From: Hirsutella rhossiliensis
Lineage: Eukaryota; Ascomycota; Sordariomycetes; Hypocreales; Ophiocordycipitaceae
Direction of reading: 5' to 3'
DNA length: 64,000 bases
Assembly (NCBI RefSeq): GCF_020360975.1
Contig: NW_025408672.1
Span: 2,046,001 to 2,110,000 of the forward strand
In this document: positions 46,643-58,374 of the stretch, piece by piece
Position numbering within the stretch: position 1 is the first letter of the stretch
How the letters are laid out: the number at the start of each line of letters is the position of its first letter
The notes under the pieces: generated by a model
What the model saw: only the letters and a program-made list of their open reading frames with translations
Database searches by the model: none
What the model was told of the DNA's origin: nothing
Position numbers and translations under genes: made by a program

Positions 46643-49600
46643 CTGTCACTTGTCGTTGACTCCTGCTGACGCTTCACGTGGCGGGGCGACGCGTGGTGCG
46701 CAATGGGTGTGTGGAAGGCTGACTGGCCGGATAGCGCCTCTCACCTCGCTTCAGGTGTAGGCTTGCCCTACATCGACACGAGACCATACAATCGCTCTGC
46801 TCACCTCTCATGTGCATGAATGGACAGGCACAACTCCCCGAGGGAGTGTGAGTAAAGAAAACATGTCTATTCGCACCCAAAACTATGGAAAAATGTATTC
46901 GTACTTGAAGAGCCAACTGCGCTCCGGTTTCGCCATCTCCCCTCCCCCCCACCAGCGGCACATCACCAATTACGCATACCAAACATGCATAAGTCTATAG
47001 CTCAAACACAGAGACAAGGTTTTTCTCTGCCCCGAGACTGTCTTGATTAGTTTGTGTATTATTAGTCCGGCTTGTGGGGGCCTCACACGCGCCATCTCTC
47101 CGGTCTCAGTCTTAGTCTCCCCCATTGATCTCACCGAAGCAAGCGAATCCCTATTAGCCCCCGCCGCCCAAACCAAGGAGAAAAAGAAAAAGACCAAAAC
47201 CGTTCTGTCTAAAAGGGACAAAAGCCGCCCCCACCCTTTTTGGCCCGGCCCAGCCAGCTCGGCCCCGCGGAGATGCAACGTCCCCCTATCCCGCTGTCGT
47301 TCTATCATTAAAGGGGGGGACGGCGGGGACACGGAAAAAGAAAGCAAAGGGCCAGAGAACCCAAGGCGGACAAAGACCCATCACGTACGACGGAAGTACA
47401 CCATCTATCTAGTATCTACGGAGCATGTCCCGCAAGACATGGATGGGAGCAGTTGATGACATTACATTCTGGCCGCCGAGCCCATCGGAGAGGCTTGATT
47501 TTTTGTTCGGACGCAAGCCACCCGGTACCGGCACATGCAAGATGACGACCTCTCATCACTCGCCGGGGCAGAGCTGAGCTGCCTTGGCATGCAGGCCCTC
47601 GCTTGAGCTACACGGGCATGGATCACAGTAATCAAGAGACACTTCAAGGCCTGGGGCACATTAATCATATAAATACAAATCGGATTCATTGGACAAAGTA
47701 CTTGCAATGATTTACCAGGTGCGTCATTCAGGAACAGGGGGGGGGGCCTGGCAAGCAGGCAAGGAACAATAACACCCTTGCCCCCAAGCCCACGACGCTT
47801 GGCAACATTAAAGGACCCCGGTTATCAAACCGAGGACTTCTCTACGCGTTTTGTGTCTGTACAAAGGAGATGTGGCGATTCACCAGGCATGCGCGGATAT
47901 GATGAGCAGAGTAAAGTCATCTGCTTGTACATATATCGTACACGTTCCACGGCGGCCACAATTGATGTCTCGATCCCCAGGTCAACAAGATAACTTGAGC
48001 ATCACGACCTGGCATGAGACAGTGGACTCGAAGAACGCCAAGCAGAAGGAAGGAAGGCTTCCATAACCAGTCCATCCCCTGTCTGTCCATCATGCATAGC
48101 CGGCGTCTGCTCCTCCTCACCATCAACCAACACCGACGCGGTTGCCGCCGCCTCTGCTCCCAACACTCGCTTCCCACTCTCCAGCACAACCCATGTGCGA
48201 GATCGAGCTTCAAGGTCTGAGGGGAGAGAGAGAGAGGTGCATGCGATAGCCGAGACGGGAAGGGGGCGCAGCCACCACGAGGGCCAGTCAGCCTGATCGG
48301 GGCACCACCCAACTGCATGGTAAAACGGAGATGCTTGCTTGCTACCCTACGACCTGGAAAGTACTTATCGAGGTGGGCTGGTTATATAGGCCATGATAGC
48401 TTCGTCTGCTGTCGTTGAGGACGGGTCTTGCTTTTACACTACCTGCTTCGTCCCGAGGAAAAAGAAAGCAAAGCCTCTAAAGTGATGGTGAAAAGCAAAG
48501 AGTATACAGATACCTCGGTAAAGAATCCGTGACAGACTATGCATATGCTACCGCAACGACATCGACGGTTGCAAACACCCACGCGCACACAGGTCCGTCC
48601 TATTCAGTGCAAGAATCTCACCATTCCGCGCCCGTACGATCCGTCATATCTCCCTCCTCAGATAGCACCCCGTAAACCCGCGTCCGCTCCCAAATCAGGC
48701 CCAAACCCCCTGTAAGCGCTCCCACGGCGAGAATGCGGCTGACGAGATCAGACACACAGGAGACAGTCTCCCATAACAGATACTGTCCGCGTGCTCGCCG
48801 CACACTGCAGCCTGGGCCCAAATCGGCCCCAAGCCGGGGGTCTGGCCCCTGGCAAGTGCATCGTCAACTTTCCTCTCAGAACCTCTCGTCACTTTCCCCC
48901 TCTTTTCCCCCTTGTCTGTGGTGCTACCATGTAGGTTCCTGTATGCATGTCCGCGCGAGCGAACCACCCCCAAAATCCGGCTCGGGTTTATATCGCCCAC
49001 ATCGTGCCGCTTCTTTATACTGCAGCTCATACGGCTCTTTGCGAGAACGATGGGCCCATGGCGTGAGGCCGGTGACATGCGGAGGTCCATCTGGTGCCCC
49101 GAATCGACCAATTCAAGCCCCTGCTGTCTATGCCCACAGGTCCGTCCTACCTACCAGCATGTACGAATACCCGCACGCACGCATACACATAGACGAAGAC
49201 TCTATTCTCGTCTGTGGGAGAGAAAATGTCAGAATAACAAAAAACGTAGCAAAAATAGTAGCAAATCCCAAGATAGACCAAGGCTGTGGAGAGGCAGAGT
49301 CCAATGGATGCCGCTCTCCCACCCCTTCCATCAACTCCGCCTCCTGAGCCTTGAAGCACCAGGAAACGGAACAAGGCAAGCTGATTTATCCTTGGCATAC
49401 TTTGTACGTCTCTACTGTATGCTCTTAACGCCGATGTGCCGCGCCGCACTTGGATGCAACCCGAATCAGCCACAGCCCCCCCTTTGTCAATGTCCCTCTG
49501 CAGCCACAAGGCTCTATCTCTCCAGCTCTATGTAGTTTCATCGTCACTCGCTTACTGTCTCCTATTAAAACCGATCCCCTGTTATTTTTTCTTTTTCCTC

Positions 49601-50014
49601 TTTCGCGCCGTCGGAGAAGTGTTGCCTGTGCCCGATGGTTACTTGACGACCCCTGGTCTCGTTCACAGCGACTTGTGCAGTAGACTAAATTCAATTGAAC
49701 TGTATTCCGGTATCAAAGCATCAAGAGGAGTATCAGTTGTCGGGAAATAGAGGGGAAATGGGGGTCCAGCAAGGAGTGGCGGCTCTCCGTCGAGAAGATG
49801 AAGGCAATCTAAATAGAACAAGACCAGGAAACCGCATCGGCCACAGCAGTCGAAGTCCCTCCAGATCTGAGACTGAATCTGCCCCTGTTTTCCGGGTTCC
49901 AGGGCCGAAAAAAAAGAAAACCACAAGTCTCAAAGGGGTAGACAAACAGAAGGAAGAAGAAAAAAGCCCATCGGTCCATCCCATGACGTCCGCCCATCTC
50001 ATGGGTCCATGTCT
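39859..50014. other. 10-kb region without a recognisable gene
   Basis: The DNA has normal G+C and is not RIP-mutated. The many short open frames on both strands lack conserved motifs and have compositions expected from GC-rich noncoding DNA. The first few hundred bases are the upstream region of the mannosidase gene. It contains G/C homopolymers (44,162-44,172 C; 41,986-41,999 G) and a CA microsatellite at 46,587. It may hold long regulatory regions or noncoding RNAs. I see no tRNA or 5S rRNA gene. Confidence 0.5.
46587..46640. repeat. (AC)27 microsatellite
   Basis: This is an uninterrupted AC dinucleotide run of 54 bp, preceded by an imperfect ACACAGACAC stretch from about 46,563. Confidence 0.95.
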
Positions 50015-51931
50015 TCACTTGGGCGCGCCGTACACGCCGCGACCACTGGCCATTCTGAGCGACGACGGCGGCTCCATCTTCATGGGCGCGCGGTTCTCCC
50101 ACACGGGCAGGTCGACGATCTCGCTGTGCGCCGACGAGTCCGTCTCCCACCGCATGTCGCGCCGGGTGTGCACCTGGTTGATGACGTCCTCCTCGTTGTG
50201 CGTCGCCACGCGCGGGTCCGACACCATCAGGTCCTCGGCCGCCGTCACGTCGTCGTGGTGGCCGTTTTGCCGCTTCTTGGCGGGCACCTTGCGCCGCCGG
50301 CGGATCTCCAGCTCGCGAAAGTTCTCCATGTACAGGTGCTCCTCCAGCTTCATGTCGTTGACCACCTTGACTTCGATGTCGCTGGCGTTGAGGCGCATGT
50401 TCCGCGATCCGCCCATCTCGACAAAGGTTTCGAGCAGGGTTTGGTATCGATCTCGCTCCATCCGCTTCCAAGCCTCGCGGAGTAGTTCTTCCTGCACGAG
50501 GGACAGGCACATTAGCCACTTGCTTGTTGGAAAGGGGGGGGGGGGGTTCAGGCCGAGTACTCACATCCCTGGGCAGCCACTCAATGTACTTTGAGCGAGC
50601 GCGCTTGAACTTCATCTGAAGCATCTCCTTGCCATGCGTCTTGTTGAAACGCTTGGAAAAGTCGGTCTGGATGCTGTCCCACATGTCCTGCCCCCTCTGG
50701 TGGCGATGGCGCCATCGCGACTCAAAGATGCACCGCTCCTCGTCGGGGCAGGTGCTCTTGAGGGTAGGGGGCACTTCGTTCCCGAGGCAGTTCTTGTGCT
50801 CCTCGGACGGGTCAGTCGGCGGGTGGCTGCGCAGAGAGGCAGACTGGCGCCTCGACGTCCTCGGCTTCTTGACTCTGTTTGCGCAAGGGACGCCGCGGCG
50901 GCGCGGCGAGCCGCTCGAGGACCGGTGGTTCTCGACGGCAGGACGCCCCGTGCTGAGGCGGCGAATGTGACGAGCGTGCGGGGGAGGATCGCTCAGGAGA
51001 GGGCCAGAGGAGAGGAGGGTGCGGTTCAGGTCGCGGTGCTGAGGATCCACCGCCATGTGTTGATGATCGCGCACCATCATGTGGTTCTGGCCGCCCATGG
51101 GGGCCACGTCCATCAAGTAGGGCGGCTCCGGGTTGGGCAGATGCTGGGGATCAGGCTCCGACACGTTGTACATGCCCAGGTATGGCTCCGGGGGCCCGGG
51201 AGTCCTGCGCTCGCCCGTCATGTAGAAATCATGTGCGACGTGGCCCGGAGTGCCCATGGGCGAGCTGGTGGAGCTGGGCTGGCCGTTGATGTCGAACTGG
51301 TGATTCCAGTGGTGATACATTCTGGAGCTTCCGGGGGGCGTTGGTTCTTGGGCCTGGGGACTGCCGGGGGGAGGAGGGTACTGGCCCATCAACTTGCGCA
51401 TGTGCTGCAGAGGCGGAGAGCCCGAGGCAGAGATGGGGGTAAGCAGGTTGGCGTCGCACTGCGGTGGGAGGTTGAACGAAGTGACCTGTCGACGGAGCAT
51501 GGTAAGTCGGAAGAAGACTTGAGCGAGTCAAGGAAGAGAGAAGGGAGCGAGAGACGGGACACCAAGGGGTATGCGTGTTGGTGTTGTGTGTGTGTGTGTG
51601 TGTGTGACGGAGGAGGAAAGGAGGGATGGGATAGATGGGAGGGAGGAGGAGGAAAAGGCAGACGAGGAAGAATGAGAGTGGGGAGCGAGCGAGCGCGTGT
51701 CTCTGGGGAGAGAGAGGGGGGTAGGGGGCGTGAATCTGATTTTCTCTCTCTCTCGCGCCCAAGGCACAGCAGCATGGGGAAAGGGGGCTCAGATAAGGGC
51801 TTTCTCTCTCTTACCGTCGAGTAGTAGGAAGACGTCGATGATGAGCGGGCGCCGTCGGTCAAGTTGGGGGCTTCTAAAAGAACATCCGAATGCGGCAGAC
51901 CAGGGGAGATATATTGTTGTTGTTCTACCAT
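50015..51931 (-). CDS. Probable nuclear protein with two SANT/Myb-like repeats
   Basis: I do not recognise a named gene. Exons are 51,931-51,815, 51,485-50,565 and 50,491-50,015, giving 504 residues. Intron 1 is 329 bp (GTAAGA...CGACAG) and intron 2 is 73 bp (GTGAGT...GTGCAG); both are phase 0. Residues 1-230 are Pro/Ser/His/Met-rich and probably disordered. Basic stretches near 237-262 and RRRRKVPAKKR at 410-420 look like nuclear localisation signals. Residues 285-346 (GQDMWDSIQTDFSKRF, LQMKFKRARSKYIEW) and about 347-400 (LLREAWKRMERDRYQTL) form two similar helical segments with spaced Trp and aromatic residues, like tandem trihelix or SANT modules. DNA or chromatin binding is inferred. Starting at 51,500 (MLRRQ) is possible but would use intron sequence; the upstream exon MVEQQQYISPGLPHSD splices in cleanly. 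Confidence 0.8.
51585..51606. repeat. (TG)11 microsatellite in intron 1 of the SANT-like gene
   Basis: This 22-bp TG run on the plus strand lies within the 329-bp first intron of the minus-strand gene. Confidence 0.9.
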
Positions 51932-54796
51932 GATTGAGGTGGGCCCGAGAAAGATGTGTGTGTGGAAGGGAACAAGGCTCTGCGTCTCTGAAAAAGGGTT
52001 GGTTGTTGGTCGCGGCGTTCGTCGAGGCGCCAGATGAGCGAATGCCGTTGACGTCTGGGAAAGCTGGTAGGTGGAAGCAGTGACAACCGCCAGAACTTGG
52101 AACAGAGAGCACGTTTTTCCCTCTCCTGTCGGTTTGTCCTGTTGTTCTTCTCGCTGCTCGTGTGCGTCGTGGCCTCGGTGCTCAATGTCCTGAATGGCCG
52201 GAGGATGATGGAGAGAGAGAGGGCAGGGCAGCTTGGGAGCGGAAAAGAGGCGTGCCCTCGAGGGTGTGACACGAGAAATACAGGCAAGGAGTCAGCAGCG
52301 GCGGCGTCTTATAAAGCCGGGTGCATGGGGCAGAGAATACGGAGTGTGTTGTTAGTCGAGAAAAGGTGTGTGGAGAGGTGAAGAAAACGCAGGAGAGAGG
52401 CGAGAGTGTGTCGAGAGAGAAGATGGCCCGGCCTCTTTGTATATTATAAGGGAAAAAAAACCACGGCGAATCGAGACGAGTCGAATAAAGTGGTGGTGCT
52501 GATCAAAGGCAGGACGTTGCAGGCAGTCGACAGCAGCTTGGGGCTATACCGTCCACGGCCAAGCCAAGTAACCTCGACATTCTGCCTGGTCTCGAATTGG
52601 GGGACCGCCTTTGGCAGGGATCTTGGCCCGCGGAGGATCCTGGGTCGGCGCGGACATGACCGGGGAAGGGGAGGGTGTGTACCTAGCAGGGCAATGAGCC
52701 CCATGTGGAGAGAAGGGGGGGTGTGCGAGCATGCATGTGGATGGTCGTGTGTATCCGTACATACGCATCAGCACATTGACATGTATCCATACCAAAGCAT
52801 AGAGGGGAAGAGTCCGAGGAGAAGAGAGAGAGGCCATGACCGAGTGGCTTGCCCATGCTGGACCGAGTCCGAAGCACACACACTGGAATACAGACACGGC
52901 ACGGACATTGATGGCCGTAGTGTCGTGCATGTGGATAGCCGCCGACCTGATGCCGCAGTCGATGAGCTCTAGGCTCGAGAATCCCCCAACGACGATAGGG
53001 TCAAGGGAAAGGGGAGGGGAGTAAGGTTACGGAGGGCGTGCAGCTCTCTCCATCTTTAGCTGTGTGGACACGCGCGCGTTCCCCATTGCCAAGCAAACGG
53101 ATCTGGCGAGAGACAACCAGGCTAGTATTCATTTCGCCTCTGTAGAAGGTGCTATGCAAGTGCCGTTTACAAAGCGCGAAGGGCGAGCAAAAGCAGACAG
53201 ACGACGCTGCCTGGGTGTATAGATGCCAGGCCCTGAGTGTGCGATTGCATGCGCGCGCAGATCCGGAGCTGCGGCGGATGTGGGGATGCCCAAAAGAAAC
53301 GAGAGACAGACAAAGAGAGAGACAGGCGTTTCAGAGAAGGAGAAGAGGGACGCGAGCTCGGGGCGGCTCGCGGCTCGCGCTCTTCGCCCACCCAGACATC
53401 AATCACGAATTGGCCGCCGTGTCTGGATAGAGTTTCGCGCGAGCAAGACAAAACGCGACAAGACGGCTGTTAGTCCAGTGGACGCTAGACCGCGGCGACA
53501 GGTCGTCGACAACGGCGCGACGAACAGGAGGGAGGGCGAGCCGTTGGACGGTTGGCGTCCGTGTTTGGAGTAGATGCCGGGGACGGTTCACCTGGCAATC
53601 GTTGCTTCCGTCACGTCGAACGGCGAGTCCGCCGCTAATCTAGCTCCCTTGGCACGAGAGAGGCTAACGACGCATCGTATGAAGATTAGGTAGGAGAGTT
53701 TAGGACGCGGCCAGTAGCTCCAGACGATTCTAGCTTGCCTTTCTCCGTGGGCCCTTTCTCCTCGGGGACAGGGGAGTCTAAGCGCACACGATAGTCACTT
53801 GCGTGGCCCTGGGTAGACATCAGACATTCAATGGAAGGACAGATAAGCGGGGGAGGTCGAGGCAAGCTTGCGGGAGAGACGGAGAGCGGAGATGCTGCCG
53901 GAGACCAGTGCAGGGTCCCGCTGGGGGCTCCATGGTTGATCTTCTCTCCACCCGGGCGGCGGCCGTGACTGGACGAGAATGGATGAGAGAGCACTGACGA
54001 CGGCGACGCCCCTCCCCCCTTCTCGTCTGGCCTTGTATTTCCGAGCAGGCTGTGTGACCTGGAGTGAAATGACAATAGGCAGTCAATCTTGATTCACCGG
54101 GGGACCATGACGAGGCTCCGGGACGCGGGCAAACTCTATGTCGCCAGGGGATTCTCTCGCCAAGGAGACGATGGGAGTCAGTTCCGCGGACTTGAACAAA
54201 ATGCGCCCCGTGTCCAGGCAATGGCGTAGTCTTTGGTCGAAGCATTGCCCACGCAGCTCGAGGCATGCAAGAGGCTCGAGGCAGCCGGGCCAAGACCGAG
54301 AGACGGGGAGCCGAAACAGGGCCAATGTAGGCATGTCGAGTGGCGCACACTCCATCTCTCACACAGGCGATGGGCGGAATGGGGACAAAGGGTCAGGGCC
54401 AAATTTCAAACAAGATGCGGTCAAGGTGAACAGGGCCAGCCGCATCGAGGGAGACTTGCAGGGGTCGTCGAGGCAGCAAGCTCGGATGGCTCCTCCTCTG
54501 CTCGGAGGCAGCTAGCTGAAGCCTCAAGGAGGACGAGGCAGGAGCCGAGCAGGCCCCTGTCTGGCCCCTGTCTGGTGACTCTGGTCCCTGTCTCCAGCTC
54601 CAGGCCAGGCAGCCAGGCAAAGAGGCAACGAGGCAACGAGGCAGTCGCGAGACAGGCTGACGAGGCGCCCAGGGAAGGAGAAGCCGGCGTAGGGCAAGTG
54701 CGAGGCACCACTGCCGCCAGAGCGCCTTTCCTCTGCACGCTAATTACGAAGTACTGTGCGGGAAGACTAAGGGATGGGTGGGCACTGGGCAATTAC
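51932..54796. promoter_or_regulatory. Upstream region of the SANT-like gene, no gene recognised
   Basis: A minus-strand TATA-like TTTATAAGA at about 52,309-52,317 lies some 380 bp before the start codon. A second AT-rich TTATAATATA-type site is near 52,440-52,450. The rest, up to the transposon, contains only short chance frames. Near 54,620-54,650 GAGGCAAC units are repeated. Confidence 0.4.
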
Positions 54797-54798
54797 TA

Positions 54799-54844
54799 CC
54801 ATGCCCCACCCCCCTTTCGGTAACACCCACCTTTCGGTAGCGCA
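54799..54844 (+). repeat. Left terminal inverted repeat of pogo/Fot1 element
   Basis: It is a 46-bp exact reverse complement of 56,935-56,980, starting CCATGCCCCACC. It contains CCTTTCGGTA twice (54,813-54,822 and 54,830-54,839), 17 bp apart, a likely pair of transposase-binding sites. Confidence 0.95.
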
Positions 54845-55091
54845 TTAGAAAATATCCCCACCAAAAACCATCAATTTCACTTACACGGATTCCAGCCAGC
54901 TTTGAAGATATTCACAAGCCGTCACTTGGAGTAGATAGTGGATTGATTGAATTCTACTTTTCGATGGTTGAATGTTTGTACAGGGTCTGCGGCCTGTGCG
55001 TACCTTGCACGCGAAATTACCATCCAACCCCTAATCTCCTTCCGCCTCCTGACGATGATTCTTCTCGTTATTCCTCCACCACATGACCAAA

Positions 55092-56806
55092 ATGACCTTA
55101 AAGCGGCCTCGGGTATTTATACGGAGGATATTATGCTAATGCGATAATTGATGTCACAAAAAACGGCTTGTCGCAGTACCGCGCCGCCCAAAAGTATGAC
55201 ATACCTCAGCAGTCTATTTCCGACAGACTCAAAGGCCAGGTAGCCCTGGCTGATCAGATCCAGCCTCGTCAACTCTTGAGTAAGTCTCAGGAAGCTCGCT
55301 TGGTTTCTTGGATCCTCCGCCAAGAGTCTCTCGGCTATGCTCCTCCCACAGTCAGATCCGCGCATGTGTGGAGGCTCTTATAAAGCAACTGAACAACGAG
55401 CGGACAGTGGGGCGCAACTGGGTCTCTAAATTCATCAATCGCCATCCGGACATCAAGAACAAGCGTGGGAGACGTCAGGAAGCTAACCGATTTAATGCTT
55501 TTACGCCTCGGGCGGTTCACTGGTTCTTCGATATCAGGAAAAGGAGTATGGATGGATTAAACCAGAAAATACCGTGAATGTTGACGAAGGCGGTATTATG
55601 TCTGGCTTTGGTGAGTATTTGGCTTGTCTTTCATTACTTTTACTAACCAGACTCTTTTTGCCAGGTTTGGATAGTCTTGTGGTTGGGAGTGCAGACCCAA
55701 AACGGAAGGCCCTTCTGAAAGGGCCACAGTCCCGCAACTGGACCTCATTTATTGAAGCTATCACCGCGGATGGCCGTGTCCTTACCCCTGGCATTATCTT
55801 TAAGGGCAAAGAGCTTCAGAAACAGTGGTTCTTGACGGAATTCGGCAAAATAGCCGACTGGCATTACATAACGTCGCCCAACGGATGGACGGACAACCAT
55901 ATCGCTATTGAGTGGCTTGAGAGGGTCTATTTGCCCCAGACGCGACCAGCCGATGCCTCAGATGCTAGACTGATCATATTAGATGGACATGGAAGTCATG
56001 CAACGGTGCGTTTCTTTATCCACCTCTGTAGGAATTACTGTTAACCGAGACCAGGATGCATGGATGGCCACATGCTTTTGAACAACGTTTATTGCTGTTA
56101 CCTTCCTGCCCACTGCTCTCATGGCCTCCAGCCGTTAGATAACGGTGTATTCAATGCCTCCAAGGCAGCTTACCGGAAAGAACTTCAGAAATTGACCTGT
56201 TTGACCGATTCTGCGCCTGTTCATAAGGTCAATTTTATACGGCATATGCTAAAGCGCGCGAGGTTGGAATGACGGCAAAGAATATATTGTCCGGCTGGAG
56301 GGTCACTGGAAATTGGCCGATCTCACGATCCAAGGCATTGCGGCATCCAGAAATTCACGCGGACATTGTAGAGACGTCTCCAAAGTCCGCGCCATTTTGG
56401 GTTCTGATGATACGCCAAGAAAAAGCCGCCAGATTCGCGATTTCGGAAAGAACAAGACTCCTGGCACCCGGAGACGATACGCCGTGATAGCTAGAGGCTT
56501 TGAAGCCCAGAACAGACGCTTGCCGAGCACAGCAACAGAATCGCGAAGCTAGAGGAAGAAGTGGCCCGGCTGCAGAGAGGCAAGAAGAGGAGAGCAATTC
56601 CGAACCCGAACAGACGGTTCATGACTCTCAGTGAAGCTTTGGTGGCTGAGGAAGCCATTCCCCAAATTAAAAGCCAAGAGATAGCCGTTGTGCTGAATTC
56701 TGACACAGAGGAGGAGGCGGTCTCAGAGGTGGAGACAGCTTCAGTGATTGAAGTCAAGGTGGCACCGAAGCCCTTCCAGTCACCACCAGATCCGGGCGAA
56801 TGGTAA
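55092..56806 (+). pseudogene. pogo/Fot1-family transposase, apparently frameshifted
   Basis: A likely start is the ATG at 55,092 (MTLKRPR). In order there is a psq-type HTH (YRAAQKYDIPQQSISDRLKG), a CENP-B-type HTH (about 55,270-55,450), and a DDE domain. The acidic residues are NVDEGG (55,583), ILDGHGSH (55,982) and QPLDNGVF (56,138), the DDD form usual for pogo. The C-terminus has a predicted coiled coil (LEEEVARLQRG) and an acidic end at GEW. Two introns look real: 55,611-55,664 (54 bp) and 56,006-56,054 (49 bp). The frame changes at about eight places: 55,115, 55,140, 55,350, 55,540, 56,078, 56,237, 56,383 and 56,523. Each fits loss of one base, and no in-frame stop arises by substitution. 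Either the copy is defective or the assembly lost bases here. Confidence 0.85.
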
Positions 56807-56934
56807 AAAGCGCCGGTACATATAAGAGCGTCCATTTCTCTACGGAATGATATATTTTTTGTGTTTATAATGTTAAGTTCTGATCATATTTCATGTAGTT
56901 CAAATGGTAGACTTTTGGTGGAGAATTTTTCAAT

Positions 56935-56980
56935 TGCGCTACCGAAAGGTGGGTGTTACCGAAAGGGGGGTGGGGCATGG
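56935..56980 (-). repeat. Right terminal inverted repeat of pogo/Fot1 element
   Basis: It is identical to the left repeat in reverse complement over all 46 bp, and is followed directly by the TA duplication. Confidence 0.95.
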
Positions 56981-58313
56981 TAACGCACAGGGCGAGGCAA
57001 TACCGTACAGGACCGTTGCCCGTACATGCCTACCACCAGGTACCTACCTAGTGGGTACCTAGGTAGGTAGACAAGCTGAAAGAAATACCTATGACTAGAG
57101 GGGGACTGGAAGGAACTAAGATAGTAGGTACGGAGTAGAGGCTGATGGGTGAGTTAGTTACCTGTAATGGGCTGCGCGCAGCGAGGGCAGACGAGGAGAA
57201 AGTCTCCTCTGTAATTACTCCGTACTGCTCTCTCTCTCGTCCCCTGCCGACGGATGACGACGGACTCTTGGCACGTAAAGAAACGAGACCCCCCCAAAAA
57301 AGGCAGCGACTCACCGCCAGGCCAGACATGCAAAGGGGCATACATAGGTAATACAGACAGAACAGTCTTCTTCCCCCCGGTGGGGACGGGGACGGTTCCA
57401 GATGGGATCGTGTCATATCCAAAAACTCGGTCTGTTCCTTTTCGGATCGCATCACTCCAGGGCTGCATCGAGCCGGGGGGGGTGGCACCCGCTGTCACTC
57501 ACTGCCGGGCCCGACCCGGGGTACCCAGCACATACCAGCACATACCTGCTGCCGGCGGGCGGTGCGGCGGGTCGGTGACTTGCTCGCCACGCCTTGGCGT
57601 CAGCCGGGCTGCTGTACCCGAGGCATCGCAGGCCGTGTGTCTCGCTGTAGCCAACAGGTACCGGCATCCCACTGCCGCCATGGGCCCTGAACTGCCTCGG
57701 CACTAAGCCCAAGACGCCTGTATGCTCGTTGATGGACCCTTCCGACGACACGGCCAACCCGGCGATGGCCTCATCGAAAGCAGCCTCGACTTATGCTCAG
57801 CGTTTCCTAGGCTTGACAGCACACACAGCCAGACACCGTCCGGTCGCTGGCTGGCATGAGATGCCGGCCGCGCATCTCCATCGAGTCCATCCTCCTTGGC
57901 AGCAGTGCATACACCGGCCCGGCCCCAGAAGACTTGCCCACACGACAGCGATGCTCACCACCTACCTACCTACCTACTTACCTTCTACGTAACACGCTGC
58001 CCTCGGGCCCAATGGCTTCTCGACTGTTTCGGGAGGGGCAGGGCCGACAGCGTCATCTGACGCTCTGTGCTCCGTCATTCATGGCTGCCACCGGCCGAGG
58101 CCCTTGCACCGCTTGTCTTGGCCCCTTTTTTTCACTTGCGTCGGCTACGTCTCTCTCTCTCTCTGACCCGCCTACGTGCCTACCTACCCAGTACCTACAT
58201 GCCATGTCTTCTCCGTGCATTCGCATCCGGGCCACCGAGGCAGCACAGGGGCGGCATCAGAAGAAGCAATGCGGGCCGTCTCCACGCCTCAAATCACGGC
58301 TCTCCGGCTGCTC

Positions 58314-58374
58314 ATGCGTGTGCGTGCGTGTATGTGCGTGTATGTGCGAGTGTGTATGTGTGTGTATGTGTGCG
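58314..58374. repeat. Imperfect TG/TATGTG microsatellite
   Basis: This is an alternation of TG, CG and TATG units over about 60 bp. Confidence 0.85.

Larger units (their letters stand above)
54799..56980 (+). mobile_element. pogo/Fot1-type Tc1/mariner DNA transposon
   Basis: This 2,182-bp element is flanked by TA on both sides (54,797-54,798 and 56,981-56,982), the target duplication of Tc1/mariner elements. Perfect 46-bp terminal inverted repeats lie at 54,799-54,844 and 56,935-56,980. It encodes a pogo-type transposase on the plus strand. CpA and TpG are abundant, so it has not been through RIP, unlike the retrotransposons on the left. It sits in a gene-poor region and disrupts no gene I can see. 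It looks like a recent arrival. Confidence 0.93.

Noticed and set aside
52305..52320. Use of the TATA-like site as proof of the transcription start of the SANT-like gene
   Set aside because: TATA boxes are not reliable in filamentous fungi and a second AT-rich site lies further upstream, so I kept it only as a weak regulatory note.
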